From assembly GCA_965215155.1 (NCBI GenBank), contig CBDCCY010000004.1, positions 3,534,001 through 3,598,000 on the forward strand: 64,000 nucleotides of DNA, read 5' to 3'. This document shows positions 1 through 9,648 of this stretch, piece after piece (within the stretch, counting starts at the first letter, position 1; every line of letters begins with the position of its first letter). Both the position numbers and the translations under genes were made by a program. The notes under the pieces were generated by a model. The model was not told the origin of the DNA. It ran no database searches and saw nothing but the letters and a program-made list of their open reading frames with translations. This DNA is from JAGWAJ01 sp965215155 (GTDB lineage: Bacteria > Acidobacteriota > Vicinamibacteria > Vicinamibacterales > UBA8438).

Positions 1-259
1 GCCGCAACACGAATCCTCGGCCGCCAATCCGGGTCGTCCTTCCCTCCGGCCGCCCGTTCGTCGGTAGCCTCCATCGCGTTCTTGATCAAGTTGACGAGCA
101 TTTGCTGAAACCGACTCTCCTGCACCACTATCTCGCGAGGCGCGTGGGAACAGTCGACCTCGACCGCGATGCCGCGTTGCCCGAGTGATTCCTGGAGCAC
201 CTTCACGGCATCCTCGATGGGTGCGGCTCTTTTTCGTAGGTTGCTATCTGGCTCATTCA
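1..259 (-). pseudogene. Histidine kinase ATPase-domain fragment, 5'-truncated
   Basis: The minus-strand frame from ATG 259 reads MNEPDSNLRKRAAPIEDAV and then QMLVNLIKNAMEATDE, the N-box of a HATPase_c domain, and is still open at the window edge. An in-frame TAA lies 9 bases upstream of the ATG, so sensor and dimerisation domains are missing; the adjoining DNA is decayed transposase. Seen: ATP-binding N-box. Inferred: a sensor kinase cut by an insertion or deletion, probably not functional unless the remaining domain is expressed alone. Confidence 0.7.
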
Positions 260-542
260 TAAGGGTTTATGGCCGAGGACACTCCCTTTCCAGTGCGTTT
301 TGAGGGGGGACAGCGTCCAGCGATCGGCCCATCTGCCTCTTTCGGGCCGCAGCCCGACCCAGCATGCGCCGGTCCCCCTCGGGCGTGCTGCCTTCCTGGA
401 CATTCGCGCGGCGTTCGGGTACGGTGGCTTGGGAAGGGAGGACCTGCGATGGCCGTGACGACAGGATTCCAAGGACGTACACGCGACGTACAAGACCCGC
501 GAACCGACGTCCGCCGCATTGAGTTCCCGGGCACGGCGGCCG

Positions 543-1170
543 ATGCAGTCTTTCGCGGATGCCAAAGCCTTCCTCTCCTCCAGCGAAGCCCGACAGATGA
601 GCGAGAGCGAACTCGAACGGGAACTGCACCGGCGGGGCCAGGAGTTGATACGCAAGCTCCTGCAAGAACATCACGACCAACGCAGTCCGGGAGAGACTGC
701 CGGTCCGGCCGAGGACGCCGGCGGTGTCGAGTGCTCGGAGCCGTGCGGGCGCGAGAGTCACACGGAAACGACCTCCCGCACGATGCAGGTTGTGCGTCCG
801 GGCTGCGCGCGGCGCCACGGCCGGCATCCGCTCGACCCCGCACTGAATCTGCTACCGGAGCGCTACTTGTTCGAAATGCGCCGCGTGAGCATCGCGACCG
901 CCTCGCGGGCACCGCCACGTACGCCCTGGAAGCCAACAGTGGTACTCGACACCATCCACGTCGCAGCGGCGATGCGGCGTGCGGTGCTCGTCGCCGGCTC
1001 ATCGAACGACCTGTCAGCATGCCGTCCGCGACTGGCGGTCCTCAAGCTGCCAAGGGCAGCCGGCGCTTTGATGCGTACTGACACCTTCCACGAAGCGCGC
1101 GAGTACCCCCCAGCGGTCGCTGACCGCACAAGGACCGTCGGACACCGGTCCCCGTCGTCGCTTCCTTAGC
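543..1170 (+). pseudogene. Decayed ISKra4-type transposase N-terminal remnant
   Basis: The frame from ATG 543 begins MQSFADAKAFLSSSEARQ and continues through ELERELHRRGQELIRKLLQE, the helical N-terminal region I associate with ISKra4-family transposases. Further blocks (VQVVRxGxARRHG-like, LDPALNLLPERY, FHEAREYPP) appear with frame changes and scrambled sequence between them. No DDE catalytic core follows. It is a relic and probably contributed to truncating the neighbouring kinase gene. Family name is from memory of motif style, not a search. Confidence 0.55.
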
Positions 1171-1257
1171 ACGACCAGGCGCAACTGCCTCCTGCCTTGC
1201 CGCCGCCGCAGAGACTGCTTCGGCCGCCGACGAAGAAGAGCCGCACCCATCGGCTTT

Positions 1258-1437
1258 CAGCTTCCCGGACAGGTCCGGTACAACGAACGCACGGCGGGAG
1301 AGCGCGTCAATGGCCGACTGAAGGACGAGTTCGGTGGCCGCCATGTACGAGTCCGTGGCGCCTCGAAGGTGATGTGCCATTGCATGTTCGGCATCCTCGC
1401 CCTCACTGCCGACCAGCTCCTGCGCCTTGTGACATAA
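1258..1437 (+). pseudogene. C-terminal remnant of a second DDE transposase
   Basis: The frame ending at TAA 1435-1437 contains RYNERTAGERVNGRLKDEFG followed by VRVRGASKVMCHCMFGILAL and LRLV, the terminal segment typical of IS5/IS1182-like DDE transposases, where the glutamate lies in the ERVNGRLKDEFGG block. Nothing upstream in frame belongs to the same protein. The 240 bases that follow, to the HEPN gene, hold no recognisable gene. Confidence 0.6.
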
Positions 1438-1675
1438 CCGACGTGTCGGCGGACCGGCCGCATCCCATCGCCATGGCCGGACCGCCATCAGCGCATCTAC
1501 CCGTGTCCCTCAACGCCCGTCGAGAACACCGTCGAAGCCGGCTGTCTCAGCCCTCTCCGCTTGCCCACACGTGCTGTAGAACGAGATCGGAGGCGACAAA
1601 CCCAAGGGCGATGGGACTCCAAGCAGGAAGGACCGCCATCAGCCCATCGAGCCGAATCCCCCACGAGTTCTGCAA

Positions 1676-1939
1676 GTGGCTCAGGTCTCCGAGAATCCCT
1701 CCCAGTTCGACGAGATGAGCTTCAGTGCCATCATGCGCGAAGCCTTCCGGCGTGGATTGGTGCGGTCCGAGTTGTCCGCCTGGAAGGAGTACAGGAAGCT
1801 CCGCGGCACGACCAGTCACACCTACGACGGAGCCAAGGCGCGGGTAGTCTTCGAGGGCGTGCCGGCCTTCCTCCGGGAGGCCAGATACCTGCGGGATCAA
1901 CTGCAACAGAGGAACCACTCCCGTGACGCCGCCGATTGA
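1676..1939 (+). CDS. HEPN-like nucleotidyltransferase substrate-binding protein (HI0074 type), probably 5'-truncated
   Basis: From GTG 1676 this gives 87 residues containing FDEMSFSAIMREAFRRGLVR, a WKEYRKLRGTTSHTYD block and a C-terminal helix, matching the C-terminal two thirds of the HI0074 family, partner of minimal nucleotidyltransferases. Family members are usually about 130-140 residues; the N-terminal helices are not seen upstream, where the frame is closed by TAG near 1577. The RxxxxH-like RGTTSH segment is present. It overlaps the next gene by 17 bp, the usual HEPN-MNT pairing of a toxin-antitoxin-like module. Possibly non-functional because of the lost N terminus. Confidence 0.65.
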   Translation: MAQVSENPSQFDEMSFSAIMREAFRRGLVRSELSAWKEYRKLRGTTSHTYDGAKARVVFEGVPAFLREARYLRDQLQQRNHSRDAAD

Positions 1940-3041
1940 CATCCGCGCCGACCACCTGCGCATCGTGCAGGACGTACTGCGTCGGCATCTGCCCGACGGT
2001 GTGACGGTCTGGGTCTTCGGGAGCCGTGCCACGTGGACGACGAAGGACTCGTCCGACCTGGATCTCGCTCTGGAGGGAGACACCGCCATCCCACCACAGA
2101 GCCTGTCCACGCTGGAGGTGGCGTTCGAGGATTCGGATCTTCCGTTCGCCGTTGACATCGTTGACGTCGTTGACGTCAGGCGGATCAACGAACGATTCAG
2201 GCGGATCGTGGCGCAGCAACGGTTGCGGTTGCCGGAAAGCGACGGCTCACGTGCGACCGGGAGGCGCAGCGGAGGCCTATTCGGTTTTCTGCCACCCGGT
2301 TGGAAACGCTCGACACTGGGGGCTGTCTGCGAGCGTGGCGGTGGCAACATCCAGACTGGACCATTCGGGAGCCAACTCCACGCGTCGGACTACCGACCGG
2401 TCGGCATTCCCTCCATCATGCCGCAGAACCTCGGTGACAATCGGGTCATCGCGGACGGAATCGCACGCATCGGAGACCGTGACGCCAACCGCTTGCGGCG
2501 CTGCTTGGTCCGCGAGGGCGATATCGTCTACAGCCGTAGAGGCGATGTCGAGAAGCGAGCGCTCATCGGACCTCGTGAAGATGGGTGGCTGTGTGGCACT
2601 GGCTGCCTTCGCGTACGTTTGGGCGAGAACGGTGCCGATCCGAGATACGCCTCGTACTACTTCGGACACCCCGCCGTTCGCGAATGGATCGTCCGCCATG
2701 CCCATGGCGCGACCATGCCGAACCTGAACACGTCGATCCTGTCTGCCTGCCCATTCGTCGTTCCGCCCGTCCTCGATCAACGTGCCATCGCGCACATCCT
2801 CGGCACGCTGGACGACAAGATCGAGCTGAACCGTCGGATGAACGCGACGCTGGAGGCGATGGCGCGGGCGCTGTTCCGGTCCTGGTTCGTCGAGTTCGAC
2901 TCGGTGCGGGCCAAGATGGAAGGCCGCGACACCGGCCTGCCGAAGGACATCGCCGACCTGTTCTCCGACCGGCTGGTGGACTCCGAGCTGGGCGAACTCC
3001 CGATGGCGGATGGCGGATCCCGGCCACGGAATCTTGGTTGA
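1923..3041 (+). CDS. Nucleotidyltransferase (MNT) fused to type I restriction specificity subunit HsdS
   Basis: GTG 1923 opens a 372-residue ORF. Residues 1-105 are a minimal nucleotidyltransferase with the VFGSRATWTTKDSSDLDLAL motif (GS...DxD) and a third acidic position in FAVDIVD. From about residue 118 it reads FLPPGWKRSTLGAVCERGGG, then a target-recognition domain, LDQRAIAHILGTLDDKIELN and MEGRDTGLPKDIADLF, the central conserved region of HsdS. The ORF stops soon after, where a second recognition domain should begin; the end of that domain lies in another frame at 3029. HEPN-MNT genes commonly sit inside type I loci, and here the MNT is joined to HsdS without a stop. No hsdM or hsdR is visible nearby, so methylation or restriction activity is doubtful. 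Confidence 0.75.
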   Translation: MTPPIDIRADHLRIVQDVLRRHLPDGVTVWVFGSRATWTTKDSSDLDLALEGDTAIPPQSLSTLEVAFEDSDLPFAVDIVDVVDVRRINERFRRIVAQQRLRLPESDGSRATGRRSGGLFGFLPPGWKRSTLGAVCERGGGNIQTGPFGSQLHASDYRPVGIPSIMPQNLGDNRVIADGIARIGDRDANRLRRCLVREGDIVYSRRGDVEKRALIGPREDGWLCGTGCLRVRLGENGADPRYASYYFGHPAVREWIVRHAHGATMPNLNTSILSACPFVVPPVLDQRAIAHILGTLDDKIELNRRMNATLEAMARALFRSWFVEFDSVRAKMEGRDTGLPKDIADLFSDRLVDSELGELPMADGGSRPRNLG

Positions 3042-3367
3042 GGAAAGATGTGGAGGCTGTATTCGCATCGTACTTGATACGGTTCAAGCCCATTCAGAGT
3101 CGCCATGCCCGGATTTTGCAGTACTGGCTCAGGTCCGACGCGTACTGGCAACTGGTCAGGGGCCAAGCCACGGGGACGACGCGAGTGAGCTTGAACGCGA
3201 AGGTCCTCAGTCGGTTTCCTGAGGAGCGCTACGGCGACCACGCGGGCTTCGTGGCCGCGGTGCGCCGCGCCGCAGACGAGTCGGTCGGGCGCCGGCGCCG
3301 GCTCCTGCTGCCGGAAGACGCCGAGGTGCTCGTCCGGATGGCGGAGGAGAGCGACGTTCTGAAGTAG
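3029..3367 (+). pseudogene. HsdS second target-recognition domain, 3' remnant
   Basis: In a frame different from the fusion above, ASYLIRFKPIQSRHARILQY, WLRSDAYWQLVRGQATGTTR and VSLNAKVLSRFP form the C-terminal half of an HsdS recognition domain, followed by a helical tail ending at TAG 3365-3367. The N-terminal half of this domain is missing, so a deletion plus frameshift near 3025 separates it from the upstream HsdS part. The next 155 bases hold nothing recognisable. Confidence 0.7.
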
Positions 3368-3522
3368 CCGAGGCGCCGCAACGGGCCTTCGGACACGTTC
3401 TGCGGCGGCCGGTGCCATGTGGAGCAGTGGCCTTGCCCGAGAGCGGGGCGTGACCGAACGGCCGCCGCCCCGCGGTCATCTGCTCCCCGGCTGCCGCACG
3501 TCCCCGAAAACGTCCAGCGTGT

Positions 3523-5537
3523 TCAGCCGCCTCGAGTGCGCGGAACCTCTCCGAGGCGAAGCGCGATTCGCAGAACGGCGCCCAGCAACGCGAGGAGGAC
3601 GACGTACCAGAGAGCCCAACCCAACAGGCCCGAGACCCTGCCCTCCATGCCCATCAGCCAGACCGTGAGGATGTGGGCGCCCGCGGCCGTGGTCACGGCG
3701 GAGGCGTCGTCGTGGAAGAACGTCCGATACACCGCCCGGTACAGGGCGCCGAGCAGGGGCATCCCCAGCAGAACGCCCAGGGCGCCGAAGTTGGCGTACA
3801 TCTCCCCCACGTGATGGATCTTGAAGCCGTTGATTTCGTTGCCCTCGTGCAGGAACCCGTAACGCTGGCCCAGGTCTTGCACCTCCCTGGGCTTGCCCTC
3901 CCAGACGAAGCGTGGGACGAGTTTGAACAGCACGGGGTAATAGGTCTCACCGCGCAGATACGGCACGTTGCCGGGCGCCTGGTGGATGACCCAGGCCACG
4001 GGCAGCAGCATGTTCAGGCGTTCGGACACCGTGTTCAGGGCGTTATCGACGTAGCTAAAATGGAGCCTCGTGTCACGAAGCCCGGTATCATCCGCACGAA
4101 GGCGCCGGCCTTCCACATCAGGGAGAGATCGGCCCATGGCGCATTCGGGTTCCGTCCCGGCGAGTCGTGCGTCTCGTTCGCTCGCGTGACGACCGGCCGG
4201 ACGCCTCCGGTATGATTCGGATAGAAGGGCCGGATCTTCAGGCCGGTCCGAATGCGGTCTATGGCGTATGCCGGCAAGGAGACCGGGTGAACGCACCGGC
4301 CGTCGGCGACCACTCCGCCTTGGAGGCCGAAGTCGAAGGTGTCGAAGAAGGAATGAGCGGCCCGATGGCCGGGCAGGTCGGCGCGGTCGACCGGATAGAC
4401 GTGCACGAAGAAGCTTGGCCTGCCGTCGCCCGACGGGTCCGCACGGTCCGCACCGCATGCCTCGGCGTCGTTGTAATGGTAGGTCAGGATGCGGTCTTCT
4501 TCATGATTGTATATGGCGTAGTCCGGTGTCTCGACGATCGGTTCGCCGCGTTCCGCACCGCTATCGCCGGGGATCGGGAGGGTGAAATTATGGACTGAGA
4601 TGCGCTGGGGCATACTTGCGTCGACCCCGTGCGTCCAGATGAGGGAGCGGTACTGGTGCCGCATGGGAAGCAGCACGGCCAGCAGGACGGCGGCGGTGAG
4701 GACCCCGTACGCCATCACCTTCCAGGTCGGCGCGGGCGCGGTCACCATCCAGGCCACGAACAGGGCGATGATGGCGCCCATTCCCTCCGTCACGAGGCCG
4801 CTGCTCAGGCCCAGCACCGTGTAGTAGACGACCAGCGACCACAGGAACGACCGGCCGGCCGGGCCCAGTCGTCCGCGCAAGTGCAGGCGGAACAGGATCA
4901 GGATGGAGAGAACGACGAACTGACCGGCTAGGTTGATCGGGAAGGCGATGGCCGACGGCAGCCCGTCGCCGCCGGTGTAGGTCGCCACTACGTGGCCGAC
5001 GTGGAGGTAGAAAAAGGGCGCGGCGGCCAGGCCGATGACGACGGCCAGTGAGGCGGCGTGGCGGTGCATCCGCGCCGGGACGAACTCGACGCGGGGGAAC
5101 GCGGGGGCCGGCCGTCGGCGGTGCGGCCCGAAATGCGCGGCCAGCAGCAGCGCCCAGCCGGCCAGCGCGAGCGCCAGCGCCAGATCGATGAGGGAATCGT
5201 CTATCGACGGACTCCCGAGCCACCACCCATGGGAATCGTGTTGCAGAAAGACCGGCGCGCCGAAGTACAGCCCATAGGTGACGCCGACGAGGGGCATCAC
5301 GGAGTGGCCCCAGTCCCGGTCGGAGGCCCACATCAGCGTCGGGGCCGAACAGAGACAGAGGATCAGCGAGGCCATCAGGCGCTGCAGCGCCGTCGGACCC
5401 GCCGGCGCGTACAGGTTCAGCGCGAGCACGGCCACGCCCACCACGACGGCGAGCCCGGCGACACGTCGATTGACGCCGCCGATGGCGGCGAACAGTGTCT
5501 TCGCCGGGACGCCCGCCTTGAAGAGATCAGCGTTCAT
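3523..5537 (-). pseudogene. O-antigen/oligosaccharide repeat polymerase (Wzy-like), frameshifted
   Basis: ATG 5537 opens a multi-spanning membrane protein (about ten hydrophobic segments in the first 300 residues) followed by a large hydrophilic loop. The frame ends at 4035, but the adjacent frame continues the same protein from about 4075 with SYVDNALNTVSERLNMLLPV and RFVWEGKPREVQDLGQRYGF, then HHVGEMYANFGALGVLLGMP and three more membrane spans to TGA 3523. Together about 670 residues. The join needs a one-base shift near 4060-4080. Its start overlaps the end of the upstream glycosyltransferase remnant by 11 bp, so it was in a polysaccharide operon. A real frameshift is likely given the decay around it, but an assembly error cannot be excluded. 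Confidence 0.7.
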
Positions 5538-5997
5538 GTCGGCTCAAGACCTCGCGGAACAGCTCGACGTGGGCGTCGGCCGCGCGCTCGCACGAGAACC
5601 AAGCGGCGCGGCGGCGGAGCGCCGCTTCCGGAGGCCTGTCGCTCTCCAGCGCCTCGACCACCGCCCGCGCGAGGGCCGGGGCGTCGCCGACCGGCGTCAG
5701 TTTACCCCATCGCCCCCCTTTCAGTATATCGCGCGGCCCGTGGGGCGTGTCGGTGCTCACCACGGGCGTGCCGCAGGCGATGGCTTGGGGGAACCTCGGG
5801 TGGTACAGCCGCATCCCCGGTCGGAGGCCTTCCCGGTACGCCACGATCAGGCGCGCCACCAGCAGGTCCACGCGATGGCCGCGCTCGACGAGCGCCTCGG
5901 CCAGGGTGAGGGCCGTCCGCTCCGCACCGCCTCCCGTCAGGCGATACAGCACGAACCCGACGTGCAGCCTGCCCGATGCGGTCGTCAGTCCGTTCAT
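5527..5997 (-). pseudogene. GT4 glycosyltransferase with large internal deletion
   Basis: ATG 5997 gives 156 residues. Residues 10-57 match the N terminus of the GT4 genes at 12831-16620 (LHVGFVLYRLTGGGAERTAL), then the sequence jumps at LYHPRFPQAIACGTPVVSTD directly to the C-terminal UDP/GDP-sugar-binding part and finishes like the paralogues. About 220 middle residues, including the acceptor domain and most of the donor site, are lost while the frame is kept. It cannot be an active transferase. Its start codon is 5 bp from the left end of the IS630 element, which also removed its upstream context. Confidence 0.75.
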
Positions 5998-6001
5998 CCT
6001 A

Positions 6002-7157
6002 GTGTGCACCGTCAGAAATACGTGAGCAGTAACGCTTCAGGGATTCCGATCTGCTCGGCGGTCTTCGTCCAGACGAAGGGCTTGGGGTCTTCGTTGTAGA
6101 CCGCCAGGTACTCCTTGATCGCCGCCTCGAGTGCTTGGGTGCTGCGATGGGTTCCACGCCGGATCTGCTGCCGGGTGATCTCGGCGAACCAACGCTCTAC
6201 CTGGTTGAGCCACGATGCGCTCGTGGGCGTGAAGTGCAGGTGATACCGAGGACGCCGTGCCAGCCAGTCGTGGATCATCGCCGTCTTGTGCGTGCCGTAG
6301 TTGTCCAGCACCAGGTGGATGTCGAGGTCGGGCGGCACCGCCTTGTCGATCACGGCGAGGAAGCGCTTGAACTCCACCGAGCGGTGCTTCCGAAAGCACC
6401 TGCCGATCACCTCGCCGGTGGCGGTGTTCAGGGCCGCGAACAACGAGGTCGTGCCGTGCCGTCGATAGTCGTGTGTCCGCTGCTCCGGTGCTCCCGGACG
6501 CATCGGCAACACCGGCTGGGTACGGTTCAACGCCTGGATCTGCGACTTCTCATCCACACACAGCACCACCGCTCGCTCCGGCGGATGCAGGTACAGCCCC
6601 ACGATATCGCGCACTTTCTCGATGAACAACGGGTCTCGCGACAGCTTGAAGGTCTCGCTGCGATGGGGCTTGAGCGCGAACGCGCGCCACACGCGGCCGA
6701 CGGTCGAAGCGCTCAGCCCGCAGGCTCGGGCCATCGACTCCCGGCTCCAATGCGTCGCCCCCCGTGGGGTCGTCTCCAGCGTCCGGACCACGACCCGTTC
6801 GACGTCCTCGTCCGACACCCGGCGCGGCGCGCCCGGCCGTGGTTCGTCCAGCAAGCCGTCGCAGCCGTTGCGCAGGAACCGCCGCCGCCACTTGCCGACC
6901 GTGGCCCGCGTCGTGCCCAGAGCCTGCGCCACGACCTGGTCGCTCCGTCCCGCGGCGCTCTGCAGCACGATGCGTGCCCTCAGGGCCAGAGCCTGCGCGG
7001 TATTGCGCCGGCGCAGCCAACCCTCCAGTTCCTCGCGCTGTGCGTCCGAGACCTCCGGGACCTCTCGTGTGTAATGGTTCGGCACGGCCCTCCTCGCTTC
7101 CGGGCCGACCGTACCACGAGCCGATTCTACTGGTCAAGAACTTCAGGCGTTGGACAC
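6002..7157 (-). mobile_element. IS630-family insertion sequence, copy 1
   Basis: A 1156-bp element bounded by TA dinucleotides (6000-6001 and 7158-7159). The imperfect terminal inverted repeats begin GTGTGCACCGTCAGAAATAC at the left and, reverse-complemented, GTGTCCAACGCCTGAAGTTC at the right. It matches the element at 52361-53518 apart from a 2-bp deletion near 6047. It sits between a truncated flippase gene and the start codon of a deleted glycosyltransferase. Confidence 0.9.
6012..7085 (-). CDS. IS630-family transposase, C-terminally frameshifted
   Basis: A 357-residue DDE transposase with N-terminal helix-turn-helix domains (QVVAQALGTTRATVGKWRRR, AHWSRESMARACGLS-like segment) and a catalytic core showing VLCVDEKSQIQAL, HLVLDNYGTHKTAM and SWLNQVERWFAEITR. 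Compared with the copy at 52358-53446 it lacks two bases near 6047, so the last residues read IGIPEALLLTYF instead of ILESLKRYCSRISDGAH. The catalytic triad is intact; the altered tail may or may not matter. Confidence 0.9.
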   Translation of the reverse strand: MPNHYTREVPEVSDAQREELEGWLRRRNTAQALALRARIVLQSAAGRSDQVVAQALGTTRATVGKWRRRFLRNGCDGLLDEPRPGAPRRVSDEDVERVVVRTLETTPRGATHWSRESMARACGLSASTVGRVWRAFALKPHRSETFKLSRDPLFIEKVRDIVGLYLHPPERAVVLCVDEKSQIQALNRTQPVLPMRPGAPEQRTHDYRRHGTTSLFAALNTATGEVIGRCFRKHRSVEFKRFLAVIDKAVPPDLDIHLVLDNYGTHKTAMIHDWLARRPRYHLHFTPTSASWLNQVERWFAEITRQQIRRGTHRSTQALEAAIKEYLAVYNEDPKPFVWTKTAEQIGIPEALLLTYF

Positions 7158-7412
7158 TAGCACGACGCAGACGGAATAGGCGCCCCGGCCCTCGGGCAGG
7201 AGCGTGTAGGCGAGCGTCGCCTGGATCAGGATGGCCCCGGTAGACCAGGTAGACTTTCCCTGCCAGCCCCGTCCGATGGGTTTGACCACCTCCCATTTTC
7301 CATGGATCAGGAGACCGAGGACCACGTGGCCGATGCGGGTCGCGAACAGGATGGCGACGTCCTGTCCGCCGGACGTCCTGTCCGCCGGTCGTGTCGGGAC
7401 CTCCTCGCACAT
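7158..7412 (-). pseudogene. Wzx-like flippase, N-terminal fragment
   Basis: From the start codon at 7412, residues ILFATRIGHVVLGLL and AYTLLPEGRGAYSVCVVL match the beginning of the intact flippase at 11503-12834 (IVFATRVGKVVVGL, LLPAGRGSFALCVVF). About 27 unrelated residues (HGKWEVVKPIGRGW and following) are inserted in frame between them. The gene ends at the IS630 element. Removing the IS and one TA gives GTG CTA GGA TGA, a stop overlapping the next gene's ATG, so the flippase had already lost its remainder before the IS arrived. Confidence 0.65.
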
Positions 7413-7622
7413 GCCTCGACGCTACGACCGCCATCATATATCGCCAATGCTCAAAACGCGACTGGGATCAACGGGCTCCGCGGCATCCGAGTCCGCGGCG
7501 TCGATGTGCGGGATCTGTTACGGTATCCTTTCCGATACAGCCCGCGCGTGCCGCGGCCGCTCTCTCGCTACCGAGCGAGAACGCTTGGGCGGGGGGCGGG
7601 GCCGTTGTGGGCAACGCGAATC

Positions 7623-8720
7623 ATGGTTTCTCCACGTCATCCCGTCGAACCCGACGTTCGCGCCGGAGACCCGGAAATCCGTCCGAGCGGCCTCGCGACG
7701 CCGTTCCCATCGGTGTCGGTCATTGTCCCGGCCCGCGACGCCGAGGAGAGCATCGGGAAGGCGCTCGACTCGGTGTTGGCTCAGGACTACAACGGTTCGG
7801 TGGAGGTGATCGTTGCCGACGGGTCCGACAACACCGCCACGTCGGACCTGGTTCGGCGGCTGTATCCGACGGTGACACTGATTCCCAATCCGCAACGTGT
7901 CATCGGGTATGGCATCCAGGCGGCGTTGCGGGTGGCGACCGGAGAGATCGTCGCACGCTGCGACGTCCATACGACCTGGCCGCCTGGATACCTGCACCGG
8001 GCGGTAGAGACGCTGCAGAGAACCGGGGCGGCCAACGTCGGCGGCCGACAACGACCGGTCGGCACCACGTTCTTCGAGCGCGCGGTGGCGCTGGCGATGA
8101 CCACGCCGCTGGGGACTGGGCCTGCTCGCTACCGGCTGGGGGGCCTCGAGGGCCCCGTCGACACCGTCTACCTCGGCGTGTACCGACGTGACAGGATGGC
8201 CGCGGTGGGCAGTTACGACCCCGACATGGTCCGGGGCGAGGACTATGATCTCAATGCCCGGCTGCGGGCACACGGGGAAACGGTGTGGTTCGATCCCGAG
8301 CTCGTGGTCGACTATCGGCCGCGCGGCACCCTGCGGGACCTCGCCCGACAGTATTTTGGCAACGGCCGTTGGAAGCGGGTGGCGTTGCGACGACAACCGA
8401 TGTCGCTGCTGTTCGGGTACAACGCCGGCCTGCTGCTGTTGGTCCGGCACGCCGCCGGCCCGCTGCTGCTGCTTGGGTTGGCGGCCTCCCTGGTCCTCTT
8501 CTGGGCCGGCGCTCCTGGGGCGGCGGCGTTGCCGCTCACGTATGCAGTCACCTTGGCCCTAGTGTCCCTGGTGGTCGGCGTTCGTCGCCGTTCGTGCGCC
8601 GCGTTGCTGCTCCCGCTGGTCCTTGCGACGATGCACCTGAGCTGGGCGGTCGGTAGCCTTACCCCGTTGGGGCGCCGGGGTCGCGGCCGGCGACCGACGC
8701 GGTCGGCGGAACCGCGATGA
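7623..8720 (+). CDS. Family 2 glycosyltransferase, ExoA-like, membrane-anchored
   Basis: ATG 7623 gives 365 residues. The GT-A domain shows PSVSVIVPARDAEESIGKAL, VIVADGSDNT, the metal-binding region ARCDVHTTWPPGYL (CDVH in place of DxD-like DAD) and MVRGEDYDLNARLRAHGE (the ED acid). The C terminus carries three or four hydrophobic segments with basic loops. This architecture resembles succinoglycan ExoA-type enzymes that extend a lipid-linked sugar at the inner membrane. Its TGA overlaps the next start codon (ATGA), so both belong to one plus-strand operon running opposite to the rest of the locus. Upstream codons overlap the decayed flippase and are not counted as coding. Confidence 0.85.
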   Translation: MVSPRHPVEPDVRAGDPEIRPSGLATPFPSVSVIVPARDAEESIGKALDSVLAQDYNGSVEVIVADGSDNTATSDLVRRLYPTVTLIPNPQRVIGYGIQAALRVATGEIVARCDVHTTWPPGYLHRAVETLQRTGAANVGGRQRPVGTTFFERAVALAMTTPLGTGPARYRLGGLEGPVDTVYLGVYRRDRMAAVGSYDPDMVRGEDYDLNARLRAHGETVWFDPELVVDYRPRGTLRDLARQYFGNGRWKRVALRRQPMSLLFGYNAGLLLLVRHAAGPLLLLGLAASLVLFWAGAPGAAALPLTYAVTLALVSLVVGVRRRSCAALLLPLVLATMHLSWAVGSLTPLGRRGRGRRPTRSAEPR

Positions 8721-9367
8721 AGTCGGAGCAGGGTCGCGGCGATCGATGGCCGAAGATTCTGATCGTCGGTCCGCTAGGCTCCGGGGCGTCCGCCACCAAC
8801 GTGATTGGAGGGAGCAAGGTTGCGTGCGACGAACTGGTCCATGAATTGGAGATGCGAGGTTTCGAGCTGGATATGGTCGATACCTCGGGACGCGTGACCA
8901 ATCTCTCCCGCTGGAGAGTCCAGGCGAGTCGTCTTGCGAGGTTCCTGCGGATGGTCCGAGGTGTCGTGAAGAAGATCCGGCACTCGCAGCTCGTCTTCGT
9001 GTTTATTGCTCCCTCTTCCGCGACGGTCGTCGCTTCGTCGGCCTGGATTCTCTGCAGAATAGCCCGTCGCCCCTTGGTGCTGCGGTTGTCCGGGGCCGAT
9101 CTCGATTCCGTGTATTGCAAGTACGGTGCCCCGGCCCGCTGGCTGGCGGATCGCACCTGGATGCGCTGCTCGCTGATGTACGTCCAAACACAGCGGTTGC
9201 GCCGGATCTTCGACAACCGAACCAGTTGTCGCTGGTTGCCCAACATAAGGAACGTCGAGGCGCATGCTGCGGTCGGGCGCGAGGAGCGTCACAAGAAGGA
9301 GATCCGCAAGCTGATCTTCATCTCCCGGGTCTTCCGCAGAATCTGTGGGTAAGAACGGAGGCTGGTA

Positions 9368-9508
9368 GTCCTCGTCAGACAAGAGGCAGCGTGCCCGTGT
9401 GCTCGCCGCCGTCAAGGCGCTTCGCTCCGCTCCGCCCCCGCTGCGCGGGGCTGACGGCCTGGACGCCGGCTCCGCGCACGAGCGCCCCGGCTCTCGTCTG
9501 ACGAGGAC
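9368..9508. repeat. Palindrome-bounded 141-bp repeat inside the ISL3 leader
   Basis: The ends GTCCTCGTCAGACAAGAG (9368-9385) and its near-perfect complement at 9491-9508 (17 of 18) enclose a GC-rich core with GCTCCGCCCCCGCTGCGCGG. A second element of almost the same length and with a very similar core, but different end sequences, lies at 26856-26994. It may be a miniature or REP-like element that inserted in the IS leader, or a part of the IS itself. Confidence 0.6.
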
Positions 9509-9648
9509 CAAATGCCCGACGCCCGTATCGGGAGGGCGATGGCCCGTCCCGAAGCACAGAACGCAGCCTCGACATCGGAAACGCATCCCGTTCCGGAATC
9601 CGCGACAATTGGTGTTGCAGCAGCCAAGCGACGCGGAAGGGGAACGGG

